The notes below the pieces were generated by a model. The model was not told the DNA's origin, searched no databases, and saw only the letters and a program-made list of their open reading frames with translations. Source: Pseudo-nitzschia pungens (lineage: Eukaryota; Bacillariophyta; Bacillariophyceae; Bacillariales; Bacillariaceae). From it: a DNA stretch of 64,000 nt. This document shows, piece by piece, positions 43,929-54,751 of the stretch (position 1 is its first letter; each line of letters begins with the position of its first letter). The translations under genes and the position numbers were made by a program. Location: NCBI GenBank assembly GCA_037355855.1, contig CM074759.1, forward strand, positions 8,680,001 to 8,744,000, in the 5' to 3' direction.

Positions 43929-44389
43929 TTGCCAAGATGATTTTTTTCCCGAGTATGAGTCATTGAATTTGTACCTAGGTTACATCGTACGAAACGAAAT
44001 TATTGATGGTGTCTTTATTTCGTTATCGTCGTAAACAGAATAAGTACCATGTACTCAATCGTATGTGCTGCATTTACTGTCTTCAAACACGACATACTCG
44101 TGCATGTCGTATCGTATCGTGTTTTGTTTTGTTTTGTTTTGTTTTGTTGTTATTGCTATCGTCGGTCGTAAGTTGGTTATTTTGTGGGTTTTCGTGGGCA
44201 TTTTGTGGGTTATTTCGTGGGTTTTTGTGAGTAAGTTATCCTTAATTGTCGTACTACGGTAACTTGTTGTATCCCAAAACTACGACAAACAAGAAACAAT
44301 CTATTTCGTACTAAGTTACTTATTTATGTATTGAGATACAAACACTATTATTATTTTTAATTTCTACAACTTCAAGGTTCTCCATTACT
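43929..44389. other. Intergenic, no supported gene
   Basis: It contains a TTTTG microsatellite (44122-44147) followed by a GTGGGTTTTCGTGGGCATTT-type repeat (44183-44230). No gene is seen. Confidence 0.6.
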
Positions 44390-45085
44390 TACTGGTAACC
44401 TTACTCGTACTTTCACCGCAATGAAATGCTTTACTGGAAAATACGTCATTTTCGGAAAGTGAGATGTGAAAGAAGGAATGCAGTCTCTCCGGCAAAGTAC
44501 CGGTAAACCTTACTTAAGCTTAGTTGCACAATCACCGTAACTTACTTAATTGAAGTCTGGTCTCGCAAAAACAAAAATATTATACTAAAGTACGAAGTAA
44601 CACAGTAATTACTACTACAAGCAATTAAGGTACGTACAGGTACAGTACGTAGTTGTACTCGTAAGCTTACTTTGTAATCTGCTTTTGATACATAATATGA
44701 TTATGGTAAATTTACGGATTCTAGCTATCTTATCATACTTGCACGATAACCTTACCGTAAGGTTACGGGGTAAGACTTACGATTTATTTGGACTTGTACC
44801 GTACGGTAATCTTACCGTAATTACTTGTAACCTTACTCTTACTCGTACGTCCACACAAGGTGAGGTTTAACCGTACTTCGTACTTCGTACGTGCTTACTT
44901 TCTGCCACAGACGAATTTCTAATCGTGCGGGGCGTCAAAATAAGGCTTACTTGAAGCATCCAAAATCCGAACTGCATCGGATGCTCGATCGAAATTGTCC
45001 CTCCAACAGAGAAATGGAACCGAACGAGCCATCACCGCAGCAACGAAAACAACCGAATTTCAATCAATCACCCTTCGCTTAAAGT
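44390..45085 (+). pseudogene. Truncated duplicate of the CD39 gene's promoter and first 22 codons
   Basis: The block parallels 46405-47045: 'TTTCACCGCAATG', 'GTGAGATGTGAAAGAAGGAA', 'GCATCCAAAATCCGAACTGC' and then the start region 'ATGGAACCGAACGAGCCATC' at 45015. Its reading frame, MEPNEPSPQQRKQPNFNQSPF followed by Ala, ends with TAA at 45080-45082, where the real gene continues '...QSPFASRPTPGM'. The copy therefore stops just after the N-terminus. The intervening sequence has diverged by indels. It may be a pseudogene fragment or encode a 22-residue peptide. Confidence 0.75.
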
Positions 45086-46404
45086 AAGGTTACTCGTAAC
45101 CTTCCCTGGTACAGTAAAGTAAGTTAATCAATCGAAATAGGAAATCTTGGTCCTGGTGGGGGATGAGTGAAGTAGTACTAGTAACCTCGAAACCTGGTCT
45201 TGAGAGACAAACCGGTTGAGATCGAAGTGCATTGTTTGTTTTTACGGTAAGGTTACCCGTAACCTTACCTGTACCAGGTTCACTACAAGTGCGCGGCATG
45301 AGCCAATGTGTTAGTATCACCGTAAACAGTCCGGTATGCGGGGAGTTGTGAAAAAGCAAGAACGGAGATAATTGTAACAAACAGCAAACAAACAGACAGT
45401 AGCAGCGACCGTAAAAGCCGGTTCCGCTTGGTTAGATGCGTAGATTATGTAATGCCAAGGCACAGCCCAGCATCACTCTAGAAAAATAACAAGGGGGGAG
45501 AAGCGAGCAGCGAGTACCGAGTAGCTACTATGCCACCAACACCAGTGAGTAGTTTCGCTAGATCCGACACGTTGTTTTCGTACTGCGAAACGATGCCCCA
45601 TCATCGCCGCAGATAAACAGTACAGTACAGGGTCGGAGCAGCCAGCAAGCAGAAAGCAGCAAATAACGTACGGGTTTTCGATGGGTTCGACTTGTTGATT
45701 ACTATGTACTACTACTACTACTACTATAAAAGGACACCACAGCATCGCCCTAGAGGGGGGAGCAGCAAAGCGTTGATAGACAGGGAACATCAAGCAGTAG
45801 TAGTAAGCAGCTAGTAGTACTAATAGCGCATGGAGATTTGCTAGTAGTAGTACTAGTACTAGGTCCCACACCTTCCCACACCGTCCCACACTTTGTGTTT
45901 GTACTACTACTGTAAAGACGAGATGCAACAACCACAGCAACAACCAAGAAGCAGCAAGCACCAGCAACGAACAACCTATAGTAGTACTACTACTACTAGT
46001 ATTTCCCTAGATAATGGAACTCGTAGTTTTTGTACTGGGTATAACCCAGCATGGCCGAGATGGAAAGGATGCGCTGGGGGGAGCAGCAAACACTAGCAAA
46101 CAGTAGCAACGCGTTGATTTACAGGGGACGGCAGCAGCAACGCGTTGATAAGGAACGCATCGATAATCGATACGGTACCGTACACTAAGCGTCCGACAAC
46201 AATTGAGACTGACTGACTCGTTTCACGTTCTAAGTTGCTTTGTAAACTCCAATCAAGATAAGGTTAAACATTTACATCTCCACTCGGAGTAAGATTAAGG
46301 TAATCTTGAGGTTAACCTTACTCGCAACCAATCAATCGATCAAAAACTCCGGAAGAAAAATGACATCAAGAAATCCATTGTTTCTATCGTACTTGTACAG
46401 TACG
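45086..46404. other. Intergenic between duplicate blocks, repeat-rich
   Basis: Three diverged copies of a 'CCAGCAT...GGGGGGAGCAGC' block lie at about 45466, 45745 and 46050. ACTAGTAGTAC runs are frequent. 46085-46165 carries two units like the minisatellite at 8073 (AGCAACGCGTTGAT...ACAGGGG). Frames here are repeat translation. Confidence 0.6.
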
Positions 46405-46980
46405 GTGATACGGTAACTTGCGTTAACTTACTCGTACGCTTACTTTCACCGCAATGTAAGGTTACTGTCTTACTGGAAAATGGGTAAGGTTACCGTAGTT
46501 ACGTCATTTTCAGAAGTGAGATGTGAAAGAAGGAATGCATTCTCTCGGACAAAGAACATAAGTTACCGTAAGCCTTACTCGTAAGTTTAGTGTAAAAAAC
46601 AATAATAATAATAATAGTAGTTGGACTTGTATTCAACACCATTACGGGTAAGATTACCACTACGTAATTGAACTCTGGTCTTGCAGAAAAAATACTGTAA
46701 TACCATGTCGACTAAACAATAATTACACCAACACCAACACCAACACCAACACCGTATCGTGCTTGCACACCCGCCAGGAATCGAATCGAGGCGACCGGCG
46801 ACGATTTCTATCAACGAGAAAATAGCATTCTCACAGAAGTATTGAATACTTCTATTGATGCTATTATACAGTAATACTATTCAATGCCATTGATTTCAGT
46901 ATTATCGGAATACACACAATACGCATCCAAAATCCAAACTGCATCGGATACTCGATCGAAATTGTGCCTCCAACAGAGAA
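46405..46980 (+). promoter_or_regulatory. Upstream region of the CD39 gene, duplicated at 44390
   Basis: The segment is shared with 44390-45014, including 'GAGATGTGAAAGAAGGAATG' and 'CATCCAAAATCCAAACTGCA'. A promoter role is inferred only from its position; no TATA box is obvious. Confidence 0.4.
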
Positions 46981-49900
46981 ATGGAACCGAACGAGCCATC
47001 ACCGCAGCACAGAGAACAAACGAATCAATCACCCTTCGCTTCACGTCCAACTCCCGGAATGAGTGCGAGTGCAACCCCGACTTCGGCTTCGACTCGGATC
47101 ACCATAACCGTTTTCGCAATGGTGGCCGTGGTTGCCGCCTGCCTCGCAGCAATCGGACTGCAACCGTTCGGAGCAGCAGAATCCGTTGCATCCGCAACCA
47201 TGGAATCGGAATCATCTTCGTCCTCACCGTCGTCCTCATCCTGGTTCCGTGAGCCAAACAACCCCAAACATCCCCTGGAAGACAATCGCTCGTGGGAGCT
47301 TCACCGGGAACGCCGACCGGATGTCGATTTAAACACTAACACTAACGATGGTGCTGGTGCTGGTGTTGCTTCCATTCTTCGGAAAAGGCGGAGACGGATG
47401 GAATCAATCTCGGAAACGATCCAGTACCCAACCGGCAAGAAAGAGGAGTACAACAATAACGACGAGAACGAGGACGACGACGACGGCCAGAACGACGACG
47501 ACGACGACGACGACGACCGATACGAACTGCCCTTTGAAATCCGACACAAGCACCCGCAAAAACACGTACCATTTGCCGGAGGGGATACCACCCACGGAAT
47601 CATGATCGACGCCGGATCGGTAAGCATCGCATTGTCGAGAGTCGTGTCAGAGAATCGCGTCTAGCAGAAACAGGTTCGGTTCGGTTCGGTTCGGTTTAGT
47701 TCAGTACAATTCAGTACAATTCAGTCCAGTCCAGTACAATCCAACCAAGTCGATAGGACTGGAACCAATGAGCGAATGAACGACGGCCAAAGCAGCGGAA
47801 GCAGCAGCAGCAGCAGCAGCTTGTCTTCGAGTTTGGGTTCTGTCGAATGAATCGCCTCGCATCGTTCTCAATTACTTGCACGATTCATTCGTTTCTCGAC
47901 AGCAAAAAATGCACTGTTCTCACCAACTCTTCCTCTGCTTTGATTTCCGACAAACAAATGCACTACAAAAACAAACAACCTAATCATCAGCAAGGAACCC
48001 GGCTGCACGTATACGAATGGAAACAGCGAATCCTGCTCGATGAAGAGGATTTGATCGAACAGATGAAGGGAATGAAACTGTCCTACCCCACCTCCAACAA
48101 TCGGTGGACCGACAAGTATACTCCCGGCCTGGACGCCTTTGGCTCGATCGAGAGCTCGGACCGACTCGAGCAGGCGGTTCGCACCTACCTGGGAGCCCTC
48201 CTGGACTTTGCCAAGCAGGTCCTGCGGGACAAGGAGGACATGTGGAACACCTATCCCATCTACCTCAAGGCCACGGGTGGGCTCAGGACCCTGCCCCAAC
48301 CGGAGCGCGTCCGCCTCATGGACTGCGTCCGAAAGCTCTTCCACGACCCCTCCTTCAATCCATTTGATTTCGAGGACGAGCGGGCCCGGGTCATCTCGGG
48401 GGAGGAAGAGGCCATCTACGGATGGGTCGGCGTAAATTTTGCCAAGAGGCGCCTCATCCAGAGCAGCAGGGGGTCTGGAATCGGAAAGGATCCCAAGCTC
48501 ACCTATGGAATGCTGGAAATGGGCGGGGCGTCGACGCAGATTGCCAGTTTCGAGAACAATGGGGACCTCATGGCCAATCTCTTCAAGCTCCAGCTGGGGG
48601 GCGCGAGGCACTGGAACGTTTATGTGCACTCGTACCTCTACTTTGGCATCAACGGGGCCTGGGCCCGCCTCAATGCGCAGCTGCGCGCGGATCAAAAGAC
48701 CACCAATCCCTGCCTGCCGCTCGGGAGCTCGGTCGACTTTGATTCCTGGATACACATGAACGAACACGCACAATTCATCCCCCGGAGCGATCCACGGAGC
48801 ACACCCTACACGGCGACGATGGAGAATCTCGAGGAGGCCTTTGATTTCAAGGACTGTTCGGATCACACCCTGCGCCTCTTGCGGAAGCAAACGAACCACG
48901 ACTGGTGCGACTTTCAGATGGACCAGAACTGCGGATTTGCTGGGATCTACCAGCCTCCCATGCCCCAGCACAACAGCGAAATCGACGAGTTTATCGCCAC
49001 CAGCAACTTTTACGACGTCTATGCCTTTTTGCAGCTGGGAGAGCGGGCCACCATTGCTCGGATTGGGGACGCGGCAGAGTCCGTGTGCAAGCTTCCCTGG
49101 AAAAAGCTGAAAGAGTACAACACGAACAATCCCCAATACTTTGTCAAGACCGACAACGAGCTAGCACAGTTTTGCTTCCGATCGATCTTTGTCTACCACC
49201 TGCTTCGCAATGGGTGGGAATTTGGCGACAACTACGAGCTGACGGCCGTCGATGTGATCGATGGGCACAAGCTGGGGTGGGCCCTGGGGTGCATGCTGTA
49301 CGAAATCAACACGCGTGAGTGCACGAATCCGTTTATGAACCAATCAATGAGTGAATCAATATTGCAACAAAGAGTAGTGGTGGTGGTTTGCTGTGCTGTG
49401 CCTTCGCAGTCGGGAAGGGGCGAGATTCTGCTGCGTTCCGATCGGAAAGAGCTTCAGAGCCGTGGATATATGTGCAGACACGCCCATTGCAATCCAATGC
49501 AATGCGTGCAATGCATACTCGTACCCCGCAGTCTTGGCAGGTGCAAAATAATTGGCGTCGTATCGCACTTTATCAAGAACATGTCAATACTCGTACTCAA
49601 ATTCTGCTTTGTGTTTGTGTTTTCGTTTCTCAAAATATACTTTTGTGCGTTTCGCAGTTCCCTGGGGATTCCATCCCGAGCTCCTGTACAAAGGACCCAA
49701 CTGGTTTGTTTTCCGACTGTACGTCTTCTTCGGAACGCTGGTCGGATCGTTGGTCGGATTGATGATTGCCATGCGAGTAAGCAAATCTTTGAACAAGTCT
49801 GTTCGCGAATCCATGTACTTCAAAACCCACCCGGGCTTCGCTAACAACTTGGTGGTCCGAAAGACGCTGTCCCTTCCGGATGTGGGCGTGAATTTCGACG

Positions 49901-50067
49901 AATTGGACCGACTGTACGAGCAAGACGACCGACAAAGACAAAAGCAACTCAATGGCAAAAGCACCAGCCCATCGTGCTGCTCCTCGTCGACGGAAGAATG
50001 CGAAACTAACAACGAGAGAACGGAACTCTCGAATCAATCCGGGTTCAAACGTGTCACTTATGCCTGA
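46981..50067 (+). CDS. GDA1/CD39-family nucleoside phosphatase (apyrase), two-anchor membrane type
   Basis: Three exons, 46981-47619, 47991-49314 and 49658-50067, with introns of 371 bp (phase 0) and 343 bp (phase 1), encode 790 residues. The family hydrolyses nucleoside di- and triphosphates in the secretory lumen or outside the cell. Apyrase motifs: 'IDAGSQGTRLHVYEW' (209-223, spanning exons 1/2), 'LKATGGLRTL' (305-314), 'EEEAIYGWVGVNF' (351-363) and 'LEMGGASTQIAS' (388-399). Membrane segments are at about 40-62 and 671-694, with a cytosolic Cys-rich tail, as in ecto-apyrases of the CD39 type. A stem between the first anchor and the catalytic domain has an Asp/Asn run (about 155-185). The splice joint 'EINT-L-PWGF' restores the conserved LPW. 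Intron 1 carries GGTTC and CAG microsatellites. The N-terminus and promoter are duplicated at 44390-45085. Confidence 0.93.
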
Positions 50068-50385
50068 AAGACACAGACTAACATAATGGCATTCTGCAGT
50101 CAACGCGTCGATAACCAATAGACTGTTTTGTATATGTTCAGCGTAGTGATTGAAGGAAATGCGCAACATGATCAGAAGGTACTGATTGCTCTCGAATTCC
50201 GGAGGTACCTCCTGAAGGTTTTCTCCCCCGACGATAAACCTCCGACGATAATAATGATATGCCAGAATCACAAGAATCAAAATCTCATTACATTACATTT
50301 GACATTTCCATCCATATTAGTACGCTCTGTCAATGCAAACTGCACACACCAATAAAGAAAGGAATTCATTAATTCATACTGTTCC
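50068..50385. other. Intergenic, downstream of the CD39 gene
   Basis: No gene is seen. CAACGCGTCGATAACC at 50101 echoes the minisatellite unit. Confidence 0.5.
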
Positions 50386-50955
50386 AGCGCTATTGCATAC
50401 ACTCAGATACTACAATATACTCCCCTCTAGAGGTAAGGTTACAAAGGAATCGAATGATGGAACGCTTAGTCTAAAGAGTAACAATGTGATGAGAACAAAT
50501 GAAGTTAGAGTCGAACACATTTGCGCTCGCAAAGATGCCGGTCGTAACCTTACGGTTCTACTGTACTTCGCAGTAAGGTTACTTCGTACAAAAGAATATG
50601 ATGAAAGTAAGGTTACCCCGCGGTAGTAGCAACAGCCTTGTAGCCTATCATACGTGGCTAGAGAAAGCTTGAACCTGTACCGGTATGATGCATGCGACAG
50701 TGTGCTAGTACTACTAGTAGGGCTGCTACACTCAGGTATCTGTAACCGGTACAAATTCTACAGAGGGACCCGGTCATCCCATAGCACCTTGTCATGAGCC
50801 TGTTGCTAAGCATCATGTTGCTCAGCATACCGTACAGCCCAGCACCTTTTAGACAGTTACTGGAACCTTACTAGGCCTGTAGCTCTGGTAGAGGTCCATA
50901 CACAGGGGTCTTAGCATCGTCCATGGCATCTTGATGAATATCTTCATAAACTAGG
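50386..50955. mobile_element. Foldback family B, copy 2 (left-half orientation)
   Basis: It begins 'ATTGCATACACTCAGATACT' and 'CTCTAGAGGTAAGGTTACAA', then 'CCGGTACAAATTCTACAG', 'GCCTGTTGCTAAGCAT', 'CAGTTACTGGAACC' and 'TGATGAATATCTTCATAA'. This matches the left arm of the element at 5418-7126 in order, with an insertion of GTAAGGTTACC-rich sequence in between. Confidence 0.7.
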
Positions 50956-51090
50956 AGGTCATAATAGGTACTACTAGTGGTACTAGCCAATTTAAAGTAC
51001 TAGTACTAGTAGTAAGTAGTGGTACTACAAGCACTACGTGTATGATCACCAGTGTTCCCTTTCATTGTCCCTACTACTAGTAGCCATACC

Positions 51091-53482
51091 CAGGGTGGTC
51101 ATAAAAAGGAGAAGTGTGACAAGGCATCTGTCATTCATCCATGTTTGCTGTACAAATCCTAGTAAAAGAATCACAAATCAATTCATTTTCCATGTGTGGT
51201 CCAAATAACAACAAAATACTCCCCTACCGTCATTCCCCCCCTCTTTCATTGCATAATGAGTGATTCCTGAAGACATAAATTGCATTATGGTATACATTGC
51301 GTTAAGCAACATCTATTTTTTGGCGCACGCAAAGGAAGTGCACCAATGAGAATTTAACAGTCGAGGCTGGTTGGTGCCCATTTTAGGCATTTTGGAATAC
51401 AGAATCCAATTTTCAAAAACAAAAAAGTCATCAGCCTAACCTATACTGAAGGCTAGCTTGACAAAAATTTGATTCCATTTGGAAATGAATTAAAAGAATG
51501 CAAACTGGTAGTTGAGGGTCCACAACTGTCTGAATTTATTTCCAATAATGCAAAATTAGCATTAGTAATTAACACTGAATCCTCTCCCAAAAACCTAAAA
51601 TTAAACATGTGTAGTGACCATTAGTACTATAATACATGCATTTTTAATGCAAATAATGAGTGATTCCCAAAATGCTCAAAACATATTTTTAAGTAACTTC
51701 AAACATGTTATTGACCCTTCCCGATTACTCAGGGAGATAAATGAAATGCCCTTCCACATAAAAGGCTGTAGTGTCGTCTGTCTGACTAAAATGGGCCATA
51801 AACATAAAATGGAATTGTGTGCCAAACAAAATCTTTACATGTGCAGATCTGGACTACAGAGGGAGTTTTTATTGAACCCCAACAAATTCCAGAATAGGTC
51901 CTGTTGGTTGAAACTAATCTGAGCTTGTCCGTTGGGCGCGCAATTTTTTATGTATTACATAATTTTGGGAATCCTAATATGTGCTCTTAAAAAATGTAAT
52001 ATTGAGAATCACTCAATGTTTTCAGGAGTGACTCAGTACTAACAAAAACCATTTTCAACTTCAGTTACTAGTAACAACTTCATCAAAATTTGTAACAATA
52101 ATAATATACATATTGAAGGAACTTTAACCACCAAGAGCAGAACTAAATTACTCAGTCTGTGACCAGACTTTAACATCGCCTCCATCAGAACAACAATTTG
52201 CCAAACAAACCTTGAACAACAAGCAGGGGAATAAACAAAACAAGCCCCACAAAATAGGGACTTGACAGAACAAGGTAAAATGGGAGGGAAGAGATCCCAA
52301 TATCAAAAGGGAAGGGACAGGACAAGAAGCAGGAAAAGAGTAGAAAAACACCAAGGCTCAAGGAGGAAGCACCGTTAAGATCCATTGAGCCAAGCTCCCA
52401 GCAGTGCAGCTTCCTGTTGGTATGGCTGCACTAATTTGTAACAAAATAATATGTGAATATTGTATCTGGCCCAATTTTTTGCAAGGGCCCCAAATATGTT
52501 ACTGATTTTCAGTCCATCCGGAAGTTACACTAATTTTGATGAACAGACAGTCCAAGTTTTGGTTCCAAGGGGGATTTACCAATTGTATAAAAATAAAACG
52601 GATGTCAGATGGATGATCCAATTTTGTATGGTATGTTCCAGGTGGAAGGCTCAGATCACTGCTGGTAGTTCTTTGAATTAGCAATATCAGACAGCAGAGG
52701 GGCGCGCTTTGCTAACTTGTAGAATAACAGAGCTAACTCCGTAGCTCCAGTACTGTATTCTATGGGGTAGCGTACTAGCGTACGGAGTAGCGTTAGCGCT
52801 TAATTAAATCCAGTGGTATGCTAGCGCTAGCTCGCTAGCTTGCTCGTGTGCTAACTTGAACTGTCTGGGTCAGGCATCCGGTCATAGTACATATTGTACA
52901 CCAATGACCCAACCCCGGCGGTAGCATAGTATCTTAGCACGGTATCATAGTAGGTTAGCATCTCCAGTATCTCTTGTAGCATTAGCAACCCTAACCTTGT
53001 AGCACTCAGCTACACTGTTAGTGCGGATGCTATACCCGGGGTGCGTACAACTGGTACACATCGTACGCGACAACCCTGGTATCTTTGGAGTTAGCACCCA
53101 TACCAAACAGGATAAGCCTGTTGCTAAGCCTGTATGCTAAGCCTGTTTGCTAAGGCTGTATGCTACCAATTAGCACCAATTAGCACACAGCTCCTATCAC
53201 TCAGCTCACCAGCTCCTGGTGGTGAGCTACCAGGTGCTACTCACTGTAGCCCCAGTACACTCCTCTTTACACAGGAGGCCTAGTACCACAGTCTGTAGCA
53301 TCATCTTGGATATCTTGATACTAGTAAGTTGGTTTATCAGGTACACTTTAACTAGTGAAATGGAGTAACAAGTTACGACAGGAAAAAAAATGACTGGGGG
53401 ACATTTCTTTATTTTGACCACACGTGGAATAAATCGCTGAATTTTAGCCATCTTGACTCACCCCTCCTTTTTATGACCCCTG
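51091..53482. mobile_element. hAT-like non-autonomous element, second copy, with nested foldback copy
   Basis: The ends read CAGGGTGGTCATAAAAAGGAG-like (from 51091) and its complement '...CTCCTTTTTATGACCCCTG' (to 53482), the same terminus type as 4449-5138. The inner block 52540-52700 ('GGATGATCCAATTTTGTATG', 'GACAGCAGAGGGG') is the reverse complement of 4710-4810. I found no matching 8-bp flanks (GCCATACC versus TTCGTAAC), so one end may be rearranged. Short frames (51614-51922, 52148-52385) have no transposase motifs. Family B copy 4 lies inside at 52715-53325. Confidence 0.65.
52715..53325. mobile_element. Foldback family B, copy 4, nested in the hAT-like element
   Basis: 'AGCTCCAGTACTGTATTCTA', 'CATCCGGTCATAGTACATAT', 'CCCCGGCGGTAGCATAGTAT', 'AAGCCTGTTGCTAAGCCTGT' and 'CTGTAGCCCCAGTACAC' follow the order of 5740-6330. 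It retains the 5820-6120 core (here 52780-53090) that lacks a partner in copy 1's right arm. The right arm and the terminus are missing. Confidence 0.8.
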
Positions 53483-54698
53483 TTCGTAACGCGGTCGAAA
53501 CCAGTTCTCTTCGCAATTGACATACGGTGAGAGTAAGGTTACCGTAACCTTACGGTTTTCAAGCCTTCATCTCAAAACAGTCCATTCCCGGAAAACTAGA
53601 GAACATCCAGGATTGTTCGTTCCACGTTATTATTTCATTATTTAATTTTTGTAAGCGTGGAGTGAGTCGTCGATAGAGTTGCTTCGACTCTGTTTCTTTC
53701 TCAAAAAATTAAAAAAAAAACATTTATTGCTGACTGCCTAAGTAAGATCTTATTGAATAGTAGTAGTAGTAGTAGTAATCTTGATGAGTAACCTTAATGA
53801 GTGATTCCCGAAAATAATATGCACGTGCCATATTACATTATTCGTGACGTGGCACACACAGATCTATGTGCTCACACATAGAAAAATAAGAATCTATTAA
53901 CTGATTTCTCAGAATCTGGAGGTCACATATTTGCCTCCTCCAGATTTTAAGCACCAATTCATATTTTCAAGAATTATGGCCGTCTTTCTTCTTTTCAAAA
54001 AACAAATTGAGAGGTTCATAGGATTGTTAGGTGAATGACACCTTTGACGACGTCGAATAGGAATTTTGCTGTATAGTACAGTGTCAATGACCCTTCGACC
54101 GTCGTTGATAAAGTATTTCAGTGCGAATTTGTCATAATATATACCGGTACGATGTCCGCACTTCATAGTTATTTCCCTTCTTTTTTGGTATGAATCCTAA
54201 GCCCTTGAAAACTATGTAGAATAATTAGATCAGTAGGAATTTTGTAGAAGTGGTGAATAAAATAATTTTTTTGTTAAGTAGTGTACGGTATGTTCAAGTT
54301 GAAGATGTCAAAGATAATGAAGAAAACACCTTATGGTAAACCTTATACAAACATGGACTCTACGGGGCAGCAATCCGAAGCCATTTCCAGAACGGAGATG
54401 ATAACCATCCGTCTGTTTGAAAGCTAATTTTACTAGTATGACACAATAATTGCCTTTCTACTACGAAATAAACTTTGTGGAATAAGAGAATCAAGTTAGG
54501 CGGGAACTCGAATCGGATTCCTTTGATTATGGAGAGAAGACGCACATGGTGATCCATAAATCCGCGGACTCTCAACTCTCCCGAGCCATGTCATTTCCAC
54601 CCAATTGTTTCCGAAATGCATGATATCCGCAATTGACGCTACGTGTACTTTTAACAATAGGACCTAACAATACATGCTGCGGTATCCATAGTAATAGC
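53483..54698. other. Intergenic; contains the second CACGTCAC-type repeat
   Basis: 53795-53860 is the inverted partner of 36501-36557. A TAG microsatellite lies at 53758-53776. A minus-strand frame at 53909-54166 has no motif. I see no gene. Confidence 0.55.
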
Positions 54699-54706
54699 TA
54701 TAAAAG
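54699..54706 (+). promoter_or_regulatory. TATA box of the cyclase-phosphodiesterase gene
   Basis: TATAAAAG lies 46 bp before the ATG at 54752 and implies a very short leader (about 15-20 bases). Confidence 0.55.
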
Positions 54707-54751
54707 CAGTATCGTTCCGTGATTGAGGAAGCACAGGAAACAACGCACACG

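Noticed and set aside
46740..46810. Possible tRNA on the minus strand (CGATTCGATTCCTGGC T-loop-like)
   Set aside because: No D arm, anticodon arm or acceptor pairing could be drawn.
47868..49136. 422-residue minus-strand frame
   Set aside because: It is antisense to exon 2 of the GDA1/CD39 gene, where the apyrase motifs are clear on the plus strand.
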